This document shows positions 10,101-21,602 of a stretch of DNA of 64,000 nt, piece by piece; positions within the stretch are counted from its first letter, which is position 1, and every line of letters starts with the position of its first letter. The position numbers were made by a program, and so were the translations under genes. Under the pieces are notes generated by a model that saw only the letters and a list, made by a program, of their open reading frames with translations, did no database searches and was not told where the DNA came from. This DNA is from Ceratobasidium sp. AG-K. Taxonomy: Eukaryota; Basidiomycota; Agaricomycetes; Cantharellales; Ceratobasidiaceae. The stretch spans positions 1,054,001 to 1,118,000 of the forward strand of contig JAWNGF010000008.1 in the NCBI GenBank assembly GCA_037039685.1, written 5' to 3'.

Positions 10101-11863
10101 TCATAGATGCCATAGTCCTTGCTCGACCAGATGCGCATATATCCAGCTCTTACTATCTTCGTTTGCCTTCACATTCCTTGGTCCAGGCACGTCTCCTTTT
10201 GAAACACCCACCTGCATGAGATCTTCAGCGGAGACCAGATGAACAAGCCGCTTGCCACACAGTTCGCTGATAAAGAGCGGACACGGTGCGGGATACGTGA
10301 TCCACCTTGGAAGCCCATACTGAGCACTGACTGTATGCGCTGCACGTACCTGCAATTCAGTAGCTACAAGCTGGACATAGTGTATACCAAGGTACCTCCA
10401 CCCGCTTGTGAATCAACGTATGATATTGTATGTGTGCACATCTTGACCTCGGCGCTCTAGGCAGCCGAGATTGAATCCACATGTATTAGTGTTGACGCTA
10501 CGATACATCACAACGTCGTAGATACAAGATTACTTTGATTCTCAGTAACACCGGCCAAAGATTTCTTGACCGTTGGCAGCCCAGGCCGAGCCTACAACGT
10601 ACCATTTCACGAGGGTAGTCTTCCATCTCTCTCAATGTGCAGCCGACTATGATCTTCCGTCAAAGTTAGCTTGGCTCGAAACCCGTGCACGAACCTACCT
10701 GCCCACCGCTGCCTCCGACTCGACCAAGTATAAGTTCGGCTTGACGTGTACATGTGTCCAGTAGCCCTCGCGCCTCGACCACTCTGCTCCGGTGGGAAAC
10801 TTGACATAGGATAGTGTGCTCGATACGGAGCTCCAGATCTCCAATAAGCTCTTCTCCTTGACTAGATGTTCGAGCCAATGTGCATGCTCGTACTCGTCTG
10901 TGCCGCAGGCGTCGAGCACCTTGATGTGGGGTAGTATTGCAATCACAGGAGCGATAGAGTCGAGAAGGTTCTAGGCGCGATTCAGCAAGTTCCCACAGCA
11001 TTCGACTTTATTACTCACAACATAAGGAATGTGCCGATCGCTCGGTGCCAAAACATGGAGTCCAAGGACCTCGATTTTGGGCAAATGGTCCGCGACGACT
11101 TGGATCATACTGGCTTGGCAAATGACTGTCACTATTCTAAACACTTTAACGGCGGCCTTTGACTTTCTAATGCTTCGTGACCACTACTCATACTATTAAC
11201 ATCGTCCAAGCTATATTCCATACCGTCGCTTCTACTTTTTGTTTGGCCAGTATCGTTGCTACGGCTCGTAGCTCACTTGTTAAGTTCATAGTCGGCCAGC
11301 AACCCGATTCCACCTGTTTGACATTCACGAAGGGCAGCAATCATCCTAGATACTCGGAAGTGACACCAAGATCAGAAAGAGTCAAAGCACACTGATGCGG
11401 GTGTACAACTCACGTTGTAGTGTAGTGTGGACACGTCTAGTTGGCTGAGCCAGTCTTGGTTATAGCCTTATGCCATCGCTATCAAAACGAACTGAAATTT
11501 ATATTGCCTCGGCGATCCGTGTATGCGCGTCGTCGTGTTCCACGACGTCTCACGCCAATCAACGAAATCCTAGAATATAAGCAGAGGGCATATAGCCGGT
11601 CTCTTGCAGACAGCGGCCACATTTAGATCAAACTCGATTACTCATGTGTGTAGAACTTACCATGACAATTTCAAGTGCAGCCCTTTCGGCTCAAACTGCC
11701 GGTCGGTCACCAAGACTCTGCTTAAATTTGTATTATTCGAGGGGCAAAACAACAGACACCAACGGAAGAATGGCCAGTTGTTTACAGGACATGGAATACG
11801 CCAGTAGTAAGTCCAAAGGAAACAATGATTGGAACATGATGCAACTTCAATATTCGAGATCAA
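10101..11863 (-). pseudogene. F-box/LRR-like hypothetical gene, probably degraded
   Basis: Several minus-strand open blocks follow each other and could be exons of one gene, but I could not join them cleanly. They include VADHLPKIEVLGLHVLAPSD near 11108-11030, then VIAILPHIKVLDACGTDEYE with WLEHLVKEKSLLEIW and TLSYVKFPTGAEWSRREGYW (10946-10695), and a last block around 10355-10101. The style (short leucine-rich strands such as LPKIEVLGL and LPHIKVLD) resembles the C-terminal part of the large F-box-like families of Agaricomycetes. No F-box is recognisable at the N-terminal side, where frames are short and broken. I treat it as a relic; an expressed multi-exon gene is the alternative. Confidence 0.35.
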
Positions 11864-11929
11864 GCGAAATAAATACTAGAATATGTGAAATAAACGTGAG
11901 GAGAATCCTGCTGCAATTACCTGTATTGT

Positions 11930-13267
11930 TCAATGAGGAATGCTGGTCACCGGTGCGTAATTTCCTTTTCGGTCCGAGGACCTTGGGCCAGAGGCAATGT
12001 GATATGTTGACCCAGAGGCTTGCGAGGTATAGGTATATTCCGACGATTCAGGGTATGAGGTCGCCGCCGAAGGACTCATTGGCGGAGGAGAGTAGATTGG
12101 CGGAGCATCACCAGAGCCATGGTAGGGGCCGCCAAATGGCTGCGGCACGGGGTCGTATTGCCGGTGGGGGGATTGGGCGTGGTATGGATTGTCATAGACA
12201 AAGGGTGTAACACTAGCGCCGCCAGTGTTTAGATCCAGCATGTTACTATCTGGTGCTTGTTCTGGTTTACGCCGCCGGCAAAGGAAGAACAACAGAGCTA
12301 CAACAATTGCTGCGAGAAACAACACACCACCTACAACCTAGCATGCTATGAGTGCTTGGGATACATATAGATAAGGTACACTCACCCCACCAACAATAGC
12401 GCCGATGTTTGTTTTCACAGGACTGGGTGTCGGGCTAAGATTTTTTAGAATGACATCCGGCGGAGTATTGGATTCTACTCACGTTGAGGCGCCTGTTGCC
12501 GAGAGCTACCAGGAAGGAGTGAATATATCGCTAATTTTCTGACAAAGGAGGCGTAACTCACATTCGAAGTTATGGTGTCGGAACCGGTCTGTGTTGCACT
12601 AACAGACGCTACAGACTAGGGTTCAAGAATGAAAAGAGTGCCCTATCATGCGGACTGATATTCACTCACTGCCGTAGACATCGAACTGATGCCGAAGCCG
12701 ATGCGAACACATCCGTCTGCCAAAGACCCACCGGTCAGCATACCCTCTGAATTCTCAGCAAATGACATACTGATACTCGGACCCATGGCGATCTTACAGG
12801 CCGATTGCTCCTGTCAGTGAGTTGAAACAAGATCAGGGTGTCGACAAGTTGAGTATTGTCCCTGTCTAGAGTTAGGGTTTCGAGAGACTCGTGCATAGAA
12901 ATTCCATTAAATTTACCAATAAAACTGTGTGGTATTGGTATCAGTATTTATAACTCGTATTTCAATCTGCTCGTTGGGTTTGTCTGTAACGTTCTTCCAT
13001 ACTTGGAAGACATATGGTGCCTAGACTTGGCGTTAGCACACGATCGGATCGCGACCGTTGAGCACTCACATCTTGGCCAGAGGTATCATCGGTGGTAATT
13101 GTGAATAAAAGTTGCTTTTGTCCCTCTAAGGCGATGCACTCAGAATCGCTGCATGTGCGTACGTCCAATAACTCACCTTTCGCCGATAGTGGGTAATGAA
13201 ACGTCCAGCCCAGCACGGTCTGGCATGCCACCAAGGCAAACAGAAATATTAAAACAAGCATGCGCAT
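11930..13267 (-). CDS. Type I membrane protein with PPxY tail, paralogue 2 of 3
   Basis: Same plan as the gene at 7942-9179. The start at 13267 gives the signal peptide MRMLVLIFLFALVACQTVLG and a mature N-terminus WTFHYP. Secreted exons include LLDVRTCSDSECIALEG, and one with KIAMGPSISMSFAENSEG and ADGCVRIGFGISSMSTA. The membrane helix lies in VVGGVLFLAAIVVALLFFL, followed by CRRRKPEQ. The tail has VTPFVYDNPYH, the PPxY motif APPIYSPPPMSP and the end GNYAPVTSIPH. An upstream in-frame Met at 13309 exists, but the later Met puts the hydrophobic core at the usual distance. About six short introns are needed. Function unknown; a surface sensor or adhesion role is a guess. Confidence 0.7.
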
Positions 13268-14388
13268 TATTGCAGGGAGACCGCTGAATCTACGCAAGCC
13301 GGTCAACAAATACTGGCTAGGTGGTGGAGTGCACTGCCGGCGTCGTCATGATGCCCGACACCTTGCCCAAGCGCTGCCACATTTCAAATTCTCCTCGATC
13401 GGCCAACTCGGAAGACTTCTCGCACTGCGTTTGACAGCTCGCCAAAATTAGGTTGATCACTCGCCCCTCCTGTGTTCATGTTGCTCTTGGACGGCTGTGT
13501 TGCGCGAAGTGCGAATCTAGCTTGCACAACTCCGAGTTGTGCATTGATTAGCGTAGGGCGAAGTGCTGTAGGTTCACGAAATGCCGATCAAGTTCTATAA
13601 ATATCAATCATGCTAGGAAGCCAAAATCAATGAAATAGTCGGTTTAACACTCTGGCACGACCTTGTGCCCTTGATGCTTTGGCGCCAGAGCTCTGATCGT
13701 AGCGGGGGCATTCACGGGAGAAAACGGCTAGGTGCGTCGCCTTAGTCAAATCCATGGGACTTAAAACCCACTCGCGGACACGAGTACGTGCACTTGACCG
13801 GTGGTGATGCTTTGGCGGGAGTTCCAATCGCACTGGGATCTCACGCGAAAAAATGGCTGGTGCGTTGCCTCAGCGGGTCAAGTGTGTTGCCTCACTCGTG
13901 GGTTTCTAGTCGGCAGGTACGTGTACTTGGCCAGTGGCTACGTGCCTGCCCCAGCCGACCTCGACCCCCCACAATCCCTGACGACCACGATCCCCGACAA
14001 TCCGACCGACACACGATGCCTGGCTTCTTGCGTCCAGCTGACTGTACTCACCGGTCGTGGTGCGGTCTACTTCCCCACCTTGGTCCGTGTGTGACGCGAG
14101 TTTCGCCAGCGCGCCAGTTCTGAGTTCATGCAGTCGATGCTGGTGTAGAGGCGTTGGATATATGCGCGCAGGCCTCGGCGGACCGATCAGTTCTATCAAC
14201 TTCGAGGGAAAGTGTTGTCAGTGTAACTGTATTGTATAAGATTCCAGTTGCGCAATGCGATAAGTTATGATAGAATGCAAGATGTATATACTTGAAGGTC
14301 CGAAAATGCTCTATAAATATCAATTGTGCCGTTAATGGAGACCAAGGTGAAAGGAATACGAAATTGGTAATTTCATGCAACCAGTACT
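13268..14388. other. Intergenic region, no gene recognised
   Basis: About 1.1 kb between two minus-strand PPxY genes. Open frames on both strands are short, overlap each other and have no recognisable motif. It holds the diverged direct duplication listed separately at 13700-13940. It must also contain the 5' region of paralogue 2 and the 3' UTR of paralogue 3. Confidence 0.6.
13700..13940. repeat. Diverged direct duplication, about 130-base period
   Basis: Two neighbouring blocks are related. GAAAACGGCTAGGTGCGTCG (13722-13741) resembles AAAAATGGCTGGTGCGTTGC (13849-13868), both followed by CCT-AG-TCAA-like sequence. GAGTACGTGCACTTGACCGG (13780-13799) resembles CAGGTACGTGTACTTGGCCA (13915-13934), both followed by GTGG. 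Order and orientation are the same in both copies. The central parts have diverged. Confidence 0.5.
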
Positions 14389-15591
14389 TCAACGGTCAAC
14401 TGTGCTCACCGGCACATATACGCCTTTTCGATCCATAAAGATTCGATTTTCGCTCGTAGAGGGGCGCGGCGAAGTGTATGGCGAGTCGTATGGGCTGACC
14501 GACGTGACTGGGGGTGAATAACTCGGAGGAGCATCATAAGGTTCGACTGACGAGCCCGATGGCCCACCTTCCCTCTCGGGCTGAGTGCTGCGGCTTGATT
14601 GAGGAGGGTCGTATACGAATGGAACAACGGTGACATGGCTAGCGTCGAGGTCTGCTTTTTCCAAAGACCTTGAAGGTTTGCGGCGACGAACAAAGATTAG
14701 TGCTCCCGCCGCTATCGCAGCAATGAACAAGATCCCGCCTACGGACTGCAGATGGTTCAGCCCACCCTAAGGAGAAGTAATTAGGATTGATTACTCACTG
14801 CGCCGGCAATAACAGCAGTATTTGTCCTGGGTTTTATTTGTGTCCCCTCCAACACCGATGCCTGGTATGAGAATTAATCCCGGGTGTCAGACCACCAAGA
14901 AACGCGCTACTCACACTAGATGTTGCCAAAATTGAGATTGTTTCGCCCCCTGCGAGCTGAAGTCGAGAAATCCATGAAATAAGTCCTGGGATGCCAGATG
15001 GACACCTACCACTGTGGCAACCACCGTTTGCACTACGGTCTGAGTCGCCCTAGACGGCTACCAAGTATCGCAATTAGTACATGCGTAGTAATGGGGAATG
15101 TCCGGACTCACCGCGACTTGGAAGGAATCTGACCTGGCTGCGTGCCCGGCAGCATCCGCCAGTTGAAACAGGATAAATGTGCCTGCAGGTTGCGTATTGT
15201 TCCTGCTCTGTCGTTAGGTTCCATACTGTGTCGTCGACCCACTTCGCCTACCAGTCAAACCTCGATGGTGGAGGGGGAGCGATGAATTGTATGGCCAAGC
15301 TAGCGCTACCATATGGAGGCCTTGCCCATACTTGAAATAAATATGGCGGCTAATCTGCTCGTCAACACTTTGTTTACACTGGCGAGAGAGACAGGGTGCC
15401 CACATAGGAAGCGTGGTTGTCGCCAGTTATGTCAAACCAAAGTCGTTGTCCCTCTGTCGACTCGTTCTAGTCAATGAATTTTCGCGTGGTTGTCCGCTCA
15501 CCTGAATAGATTTGGGAAAGTCGAACGTCCATGCTGAAGCCAATCCACACAAACCAAGAACAGCAATGAAGGTAAACGCGAAATGAGACAT
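14389..15591 (-). CDS. Type I membrane protein with PPxY tail, paralogue 3 of 3
   Basis: Same plan as the two genes upstream. The start at 15591 gives the signal peptide MSHFAFTFIAVLGLCGLASA and the mature N-terminus WTFDFPKSIQ. The following exons are short and less easily joined. The membrane helix reads GGILFIAAIAAGALIFV, followed by RRRKPSRS. The tail has VVPFVYDPPQ, a PPxY motif in APPSYSPPVTSV, and ends GVYVPVSTVDR. The W-x-F start, PFVYD, PPxYSP and Y-x-PVS-T features are shared with the other two copies, so the three are tandem paralogues spread over 7.6 kb on one strand. Function unknown. Confidence 0.68.
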
Positions 15592-15873
15592 CACCGCAGC
15601 TTGGGACTACAGGTGGAAGGGTAAAGCATCTCGAGGGATAGAGGCAAGGGTGATCAAGTACTCTAGCTGGGCATGGACGATGCACAGCCAGGCGTCGGGC
15701 CATACGAAAAAAAGCCACGATGCCCTAGATTTTGTAGTGCCCAGCTCTTGGTTTCGGGCATAGTCGAGCGGAATTTGAATGCCGTGGTGGCAGTGTGGTA
15801 TCAATTCGCGTAATAAGTTATATAGTATTATACAGTTATCCCGCCGTTCGCTCTTCCGTCCCTACGGAACGAA

Positions 15874-18228
15874 TCATCTCCCAGTAGATCCTTCTCTATC
15901 TCTATCGCGCGAACGCGGTGGAGGAGGGGCCGGACTCCTTGGCGGCCTCGGAGGCCTACTTACCGAAAGTGGTGGGACGCTCTCGGTGGGGGTCTCTGGC
16001 AGCGTTATATCGGGTATAGGTAATGTTCGGGTCTCCAGTGCTGCGTCTGGGGAGGGAAGAGATATAAGGTCCAGCAAGACAAAGCTAAAATCCATTCCGA
16101 TGTCGCGGAGGAGCTGGTTGCGATTGATGGGCAATGTGTTCGGCACACAGGTTCAGGCAATACTTACCCTTTTGTTTTGGTTTTTGGCTATCTGGATGCA
16201 CTCTTGTGCAACTGCAGTGTCTTCGACCTCGGCATCCTCGTGGCTATTGCTGTCCGAACCATACACCTGGACACAAAACATCTTGGCGAACTCCTCGACT
16301 TGCTCTTTGGCCCAACGAATTAATCCTATAACAAACGCAAGTCAGAACCAAATGATTATATATAAACCGAGTGCTGACCAGATGCCATCTCAAAGTCCTT
16401 AAAGGATGCCAGATACCAATCGGCGGTATGCTTGATGCTCGTAAAGACAATCAACGCCAATTCTTTTACATAAGACCTCACATCCCCTTCAAAACGGATG
16501 GCTCGTACACGCTTACGTGCGAGTAGCGCTCGTGCATTGAGAAAAGTGTCTCTGGCCCGGAGCAGGGCATCAGGTCCCAGCTTTACAATGTATGCGACCA
16601 ACTTGATAGTCGAGCTCCGTTTTTGCGTCGGGTCCGCTAACGCCCCGAGGAGTTCGGTAGTGAGTTGGTCGGCGAGAGGATTGAGTTTAGATGATAGCCC
16701 CGGCATCATGGCTGTTCGACTTTGTCCTGGAATCATTACCAAGTTGGCGACCGGGCAAAGAGTCGGGCGGATTTCGACTTACCTTTGACTACCAACTCCA
16801 CTGCCGCATCCCAGTCCCGCATGGCGACCGAAACGGTTAGGTCATCAATAAAGTTGTTGATCCATTTCTCATCCTGTTCCGCCTTGGCCGCTGCACCGCC
16901 CGATCCAGCCGCCAATTCCGCCATCCATGCAGGTAACGCGGGCATTGAGTCGAATACCATGGACTTGCGCTTCAATCCGAGATAAGCTGACTGCCCAACC
17001 AAGCTTAGTTGCACTCACATCTCCCGCAGTCCACATACTCCGTCTCTTCTCGTGTTCGCCCTCCCGCTCCTTCCGCTTCTTGGTCGCCAACTCTTCCGCG
17101 GCCTGCCTAAATTGCGTCAACAACGCACGCTTATCGAAAGCCGTTCCGTCTTGTACACCAGGGTGTCCTGCCCACGCTTGATCTTGAATACATTCTGCAG
17201 CTCGGCCGTGTCTCGCACATCGACTAAGCTAATTTCTCCAAGAGCCCACGACCGGTCGGCAACCAATCGACCACGCCGTCTTCGGGCTACAAGGAGCGAG
17301 TCGTCAAGAAGAACAATATGTGCACCATGTTCGGGTCGGTACGTTGCTGCATTAAGTTGCTGTAGGTCTGAAGCTTCGGCGATGATGTGTCTCCCCGGGA
17401 TAGTCGGCACAAGTGTAGCAGAGCCTTCGATTGTAGTATGGAGTGTTTGAAGTTGGGAAACATAGAGGGTACGAAGGTCTGCTATGGACGATCGGGCGGT
17501 GCGTCGTCGCGTGTCAGTCACATTGGAGCTTTCTCCCGTAGACCCAGTGGGTTGGTCCAACGTAAGGAGGGTAGGCATATTCTTCCATTCTTGGAGAGAT
17601 GCTTTGAGCTCGAGCATGTCATTCTCGAGCGTACTAATCTCTTTTGAGATCACCACGAAATCCGAATAGCTGGAGCAAATTCAGTACGCGTCGTGCCTGT
17701 ACGATAAGTACCTACTTTTTGAATACATTCTTCTGCAAATCAAGCGCCGTTGCATCCTTGGTTGTCTGTAATGACGTCTGAAAGGCTCGTAGTTCGGCCT
17801 CGGTCGACGATGCAAGTTTACTTTTCAAGTCTACCAAATCAATTCAGACCTATGACCTGAACCAACGAACGGATACATACACGCATCCGGGTCAAACTCT
17901 TCCTGCTCCAAATCCCTCACATCCAATACATCTACACGAGGCTCTTCCCCAGCCCCGGTACATCCTCTTCGTCCTCGTCGTCAAATGTGCGCACTCCCCC
18001 AGGTCCACCCGACGCAGCCGCGATCCGTCGCAGGTCGCGCAGGTCGGGCATGTCGGGAACCACGTCAGCCCGTGGATCAGAAATATCTGCGTAGCGCGCA
18101 GACATGCGCCGCTTCATCTTGTCGTCAACGCGCGACTTGCGGGCATCTTTGCTCCCTTTGGAGAGTTTCTGGGGACGGGGCTGCGGTGCAGTGGAGGGCG
18201 TGGGGCGACGCGTACGGAGGGACTTCAT
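15874..18228 (-). CDS. exo84: Exocyst complex subunit Exo84
   Basis: Subunit of the exocyst, which tethers secretory vesicles to the plasma membrane at growing tips. The start at 18228 gives a basic N-terminus (MKSLRTRRPTPSTAPQPRPQ) and a conserved basic stretch DDKMKRRMSARYADISDP. A coiled region follows (ISTLENDMLELKASLQEW). Then comes the PH domain (HIVLLDDSLLVARRRRGRLV, DRSWALGEISLVDVRDTAEL, NVFKIKRGQDTLVYK). The C-terminal helical Exo84 domain contains RDWDAAVELVVKGK, and the protein ends in a proline/arginine-rich tail (RPPRPPRSPAPPPPRSRDRD). At least five introns are needed. PH domain and size (roughly 680 residues) fit Exo84. Confidence 0.85.
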
Positions 18229-18572
18229 GATGGGCTATGGCGTCTGCCGTCTGCACAGGCTGTTTACAAGCGGAAATCCGAGTCGTCGCCCAAGGGCAAC
18301 CGAGCAATGGTCGTGGTCGTGCGATAAAGTAATAAACGCCAGCGCCTAGTGAATTGATCGGACCGGATTATCTCACCTTAGCCCCTAGCCCCTGGCTGTT
18401 GACAACGTCGCTTCCCTTATCCAGGAACGAAACGGGAGGATGAATTGACGTGGATTAATAGTACAATAAATCCAAAATACACGTCCGGACTACAGCATGA
18501 AATAATAAATCAAAAAGTTCAACAACACAAACACATGATATGCAAGATCCTATAAACAGATGCGCAAGGCTC

Positions 18573-21167
18573 TTATGCGTAGTCCAATATCCAAACTTTA
18601 CTTCCCGCGAGTGCCGAGTACCCGTCTCCGCACGTAATCGCCACCACCCTCCCCGAAGCCTCGTCAAATGCCATTCCGAGGGTGCTATTTTCCATCGAGT
18701 CCAAAACGTCGTCTGGCAACTCGTTTGTGCAGCTGCGAACAACTCCCTGCACGTCTTGATTTTGGGATTCAATCGAGGTATAACCCCATAGTCCTCGCGC
18801 GCCCCTTGCTTCGCTTGACCTTCTATCGGATCGTTCGAACCACAGTGCACGTCGCGCGCCGGGCGCGAGCGTTGCCTTGTGATGAGGGAATGAGAGTTTG
18901 CTTGCACAGACTTGTTTTGCGGGGAAAGCGTACACCGAGTCGGACGCGTACATGTCTTCTTGGACAGAGTTGGCCCTGTATCCAAGTTCGGCGTCTGTGC
19001 TCCCAACATCGCTCTCCCTTGACGAGGTTGGACGCAAGAGCCAATGCAACACCGAGCGGCATGGACCGCTCGCAAAGGCCCAGAGCGAAATGTCCGGGGG
19101 TACGCCATCACCATAAGTTGGGCCTTCAACGATTGACGAGTTCTGGATTTCCACATCCCTACAGGACGCGAATCAGATGTGAATAAGAAAGGGACAAGGA
19201 ATCCTACCGAATCCACTGCCTTTGTATTGGTACCGTTGGCGTCACAGTCTCACCCATCAGAGGGACTTGATGCTCCTCCAATGCGTACACCGGCTGCTCG
19301 CCCTGGATCGCTCGTAATACCAGTAGTCGCGGCCCAGGAATCAAGTGGACGGTCTGTATGCTATGGCGCTACAAAAAAGGAAATCAATTAACCCTTGAAG
19401 ATCAAACACAGGCAAGGAAACTCACATGTTCCAGTGGCGGCATCCTTCCCAGCTTGACAAAGCACCGCTGGCTGGTGTCGACATCTTGGATCATAACCGT
19501 TCTCGGACGATGTACGATGGTAACTAGGGTGCGCGAAACAGGTTTTTCGCCCTCGGCTGGACCGGGAGCGTCAAGCTCCTTTATGCTGATTGTGCCCAAT
19601 TGACACCCTGCCTTATGGGTGCTCAGATTCGTGAACTCTGACGCGAGATAATCCCATCGCAGAATAGTAGTCAACGTTCTACCCCATAGGTTAGTTTCGT
19701 CCATAGCTTCAAACCCGGCCGACTCACGCGGGCCCGACAGGTCTGATCACTACAACTACCACACCCCGACTCGTTGCCTGGCAGGTCACCGAGGTCGGTG
19801 GGCTCTTGAGCGCATACTCTGCCATCTTTCCCTGTTCTGGATCTTTCCCCCCTTCCACGGCCAGCACATCCAAGTCGTACACGACCAAAAACACACCGTC
19901 CTCCGACTTGCCCTTGTCGGCACCTTTCAGTTGCGAGTTTCCTGATTGAGATTCCATGCTTTTCCCTGCATCTGGGCCCCAGCTCTTGGATCGTTCTTCG
20001 TTCATCGTATCCTGATCCTGCGCCTTTTGTTTCCCTTTGCCGCTGGGATCAGTCGAGGCTGCGAGCATCTCAAGAGCTTCGGCTGTTAATCGCTGCCCAC
20101 CCGCATTGACATCCAATCTCTCTCCGTCCGCGCGCTGTTTGCCTTTGCCATTGTCCGGAGCTACACCCTTGACCTTGTGTTTGACCACAAAGACACCCCA
20201 CCGGCCCCCTGCAACTATCTTTGCAAATATTACACGCACAGAGACGGATGAAACGCGTATGGGGCGTGGGGCCGGCGCGGCAGGAGGGGCCGGGGCCGTT
20301 CGGGAGATGGTAGGTGACGGAATTGTATGGCCAGAGGTTGGTGATGGATTTGGAAGGGAATCACCCAAAGCGGCAACATAATCGGACTGCGGCGGGTTCG
20401 CAGCTGCGGATACGGAAATCATGCTCCATGCAGGGCCAGACAGCTGGGGATTAACAGCCGAGGCAACATGAGGATATTCGGATAGAGATTCTTGTTGAGG
20501 CTGATGTTGGAAATTGGTTTGAGCCAATGCAAGCACTTGAGCAGGATGTCCGGCGGCGAGGCCGGGGGCAGTGGGACCAACAAATGCCTGGGTAGGTAGA
20601 CCTACAGGGCCAAACGGAGAGGCAGTTTTAGTAGCCGAGTCTCGAAATAGCGCGTATGTTTCGAGCTTCAAAAAGGGGTACGCATCCGCACCTGGAGGTA
20701 GGTGGTACGGCAACGGTGGCCCAATGGGCTGAATGCCCTCAAGAGCTGGGCGAGAAATAGGCCGAGTGGGAGGGCGGGGGGTAACAGTGTAAGTGCGTTG
20801 AGTGTGGACCGTAGGAGGCAGACCGGCGAGATCCCAGTTCTTGTGTAATCGATAGGCATGGACAACTCGCTCCTCGGCAGTCGATGTGGAAGTCGACAGC
20901 AGTGGAGCAATGGGGGGACCTTGGTGACGCACCAAGAGACGCACAAACAGCACATTCTCTCGGGTAATTGCGCTCAGCGCTCGACACACCTGCGCCCATC
21001 AGCCAAGCTCCCAGATGAAGGGGGCAACTTACCTGGCGCAGAGACAGCAGCGAATAGAAATCCAGCCAGGATGCAATCTCAAGGAGTACATCGTGTGACA
21101 GTCGCAGTACGTGGGCTCCAGGCTGCCAGCCGGCGCGGCCAGCCCAACATTGAACGACGCCAGCCAT
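18573..21167 (-). CDS. F-box protein with long C-terminal region
   Basis: Probable substrate receptor of an SCF ubiquitin ligase. The start at 21167 gives MAGVVQCWAGRAGWQ, and residues about 20-65 form an F-box (LRLSHDVLLEIASWLDFYSL, then VCRALSAITRENVLFVRLL) with the exon junction inside it. Next are a conserved stretch VVHAYRLHKNWDLAG and a long Pro/Ala/Ser-rich, probably disordered insert. The second half has beta-rich pieces (GVFLVVYDLDVLAVE, TLTTILRWDYLASEF, LGTISIKELDAPG, RTVMIQDVDTSQRCF) and ends SKVWILDYA, which suggests a propeller-like fold, although no clean WD repeats are seen. Substrate unknown. Confidence 0.7.
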
Positions 21168-21602
21168 GAGACATATGCTATCGGCGGTGGTGGGTCAGGA
21201 AGAGTGTTAAAGGCGCCCAGCCGCCGAGCGCTTCCAAGATTGTGGCTCACTGTTGCTCCCACCCTCGGAGCCGTTTCTCCTTTAAGCGCTTCGCTGATGG
21301 GATTCCACACATCACCCTGAGTAAACGCATCCCTTCGGTGGCACTTCGCCCTCTTTCGAGACATTCAGTTCTGTCTTCGCGATATATGCGCCGGGCACGC
21401 ACACACACCGCCTAGCGGCAATCAGACTGCATTGCTTCCTATCGTACACGCTATTACACCACAAACGCAAAGTACAAACGAGAGAAGAACTGCAAATGAG
21501 AAGAGAGCAACAGATGAAAAGAGAACAACAAATGAGGGAGGCATATCGAAAGTAGCATATCATAACATTCTGTCCATGACACCTGTTTGGTCATACGCAA
21601 GC

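Noticed and set aside
11644..12210. Long plus-strand open frame (188 codons)
   Set aside because: It runs antisense through the tail exon of the second PPxY membrane protein, has no motif, and its composition is that of a shadow frame.
13740..13790. tRNA-Leu(UAA)-like anticodon arm GGGACTTAAAACCCA
   Set aside because: The rest of the cloverleaf cannot be drawn, and the second copy of the duplication does not keep it.
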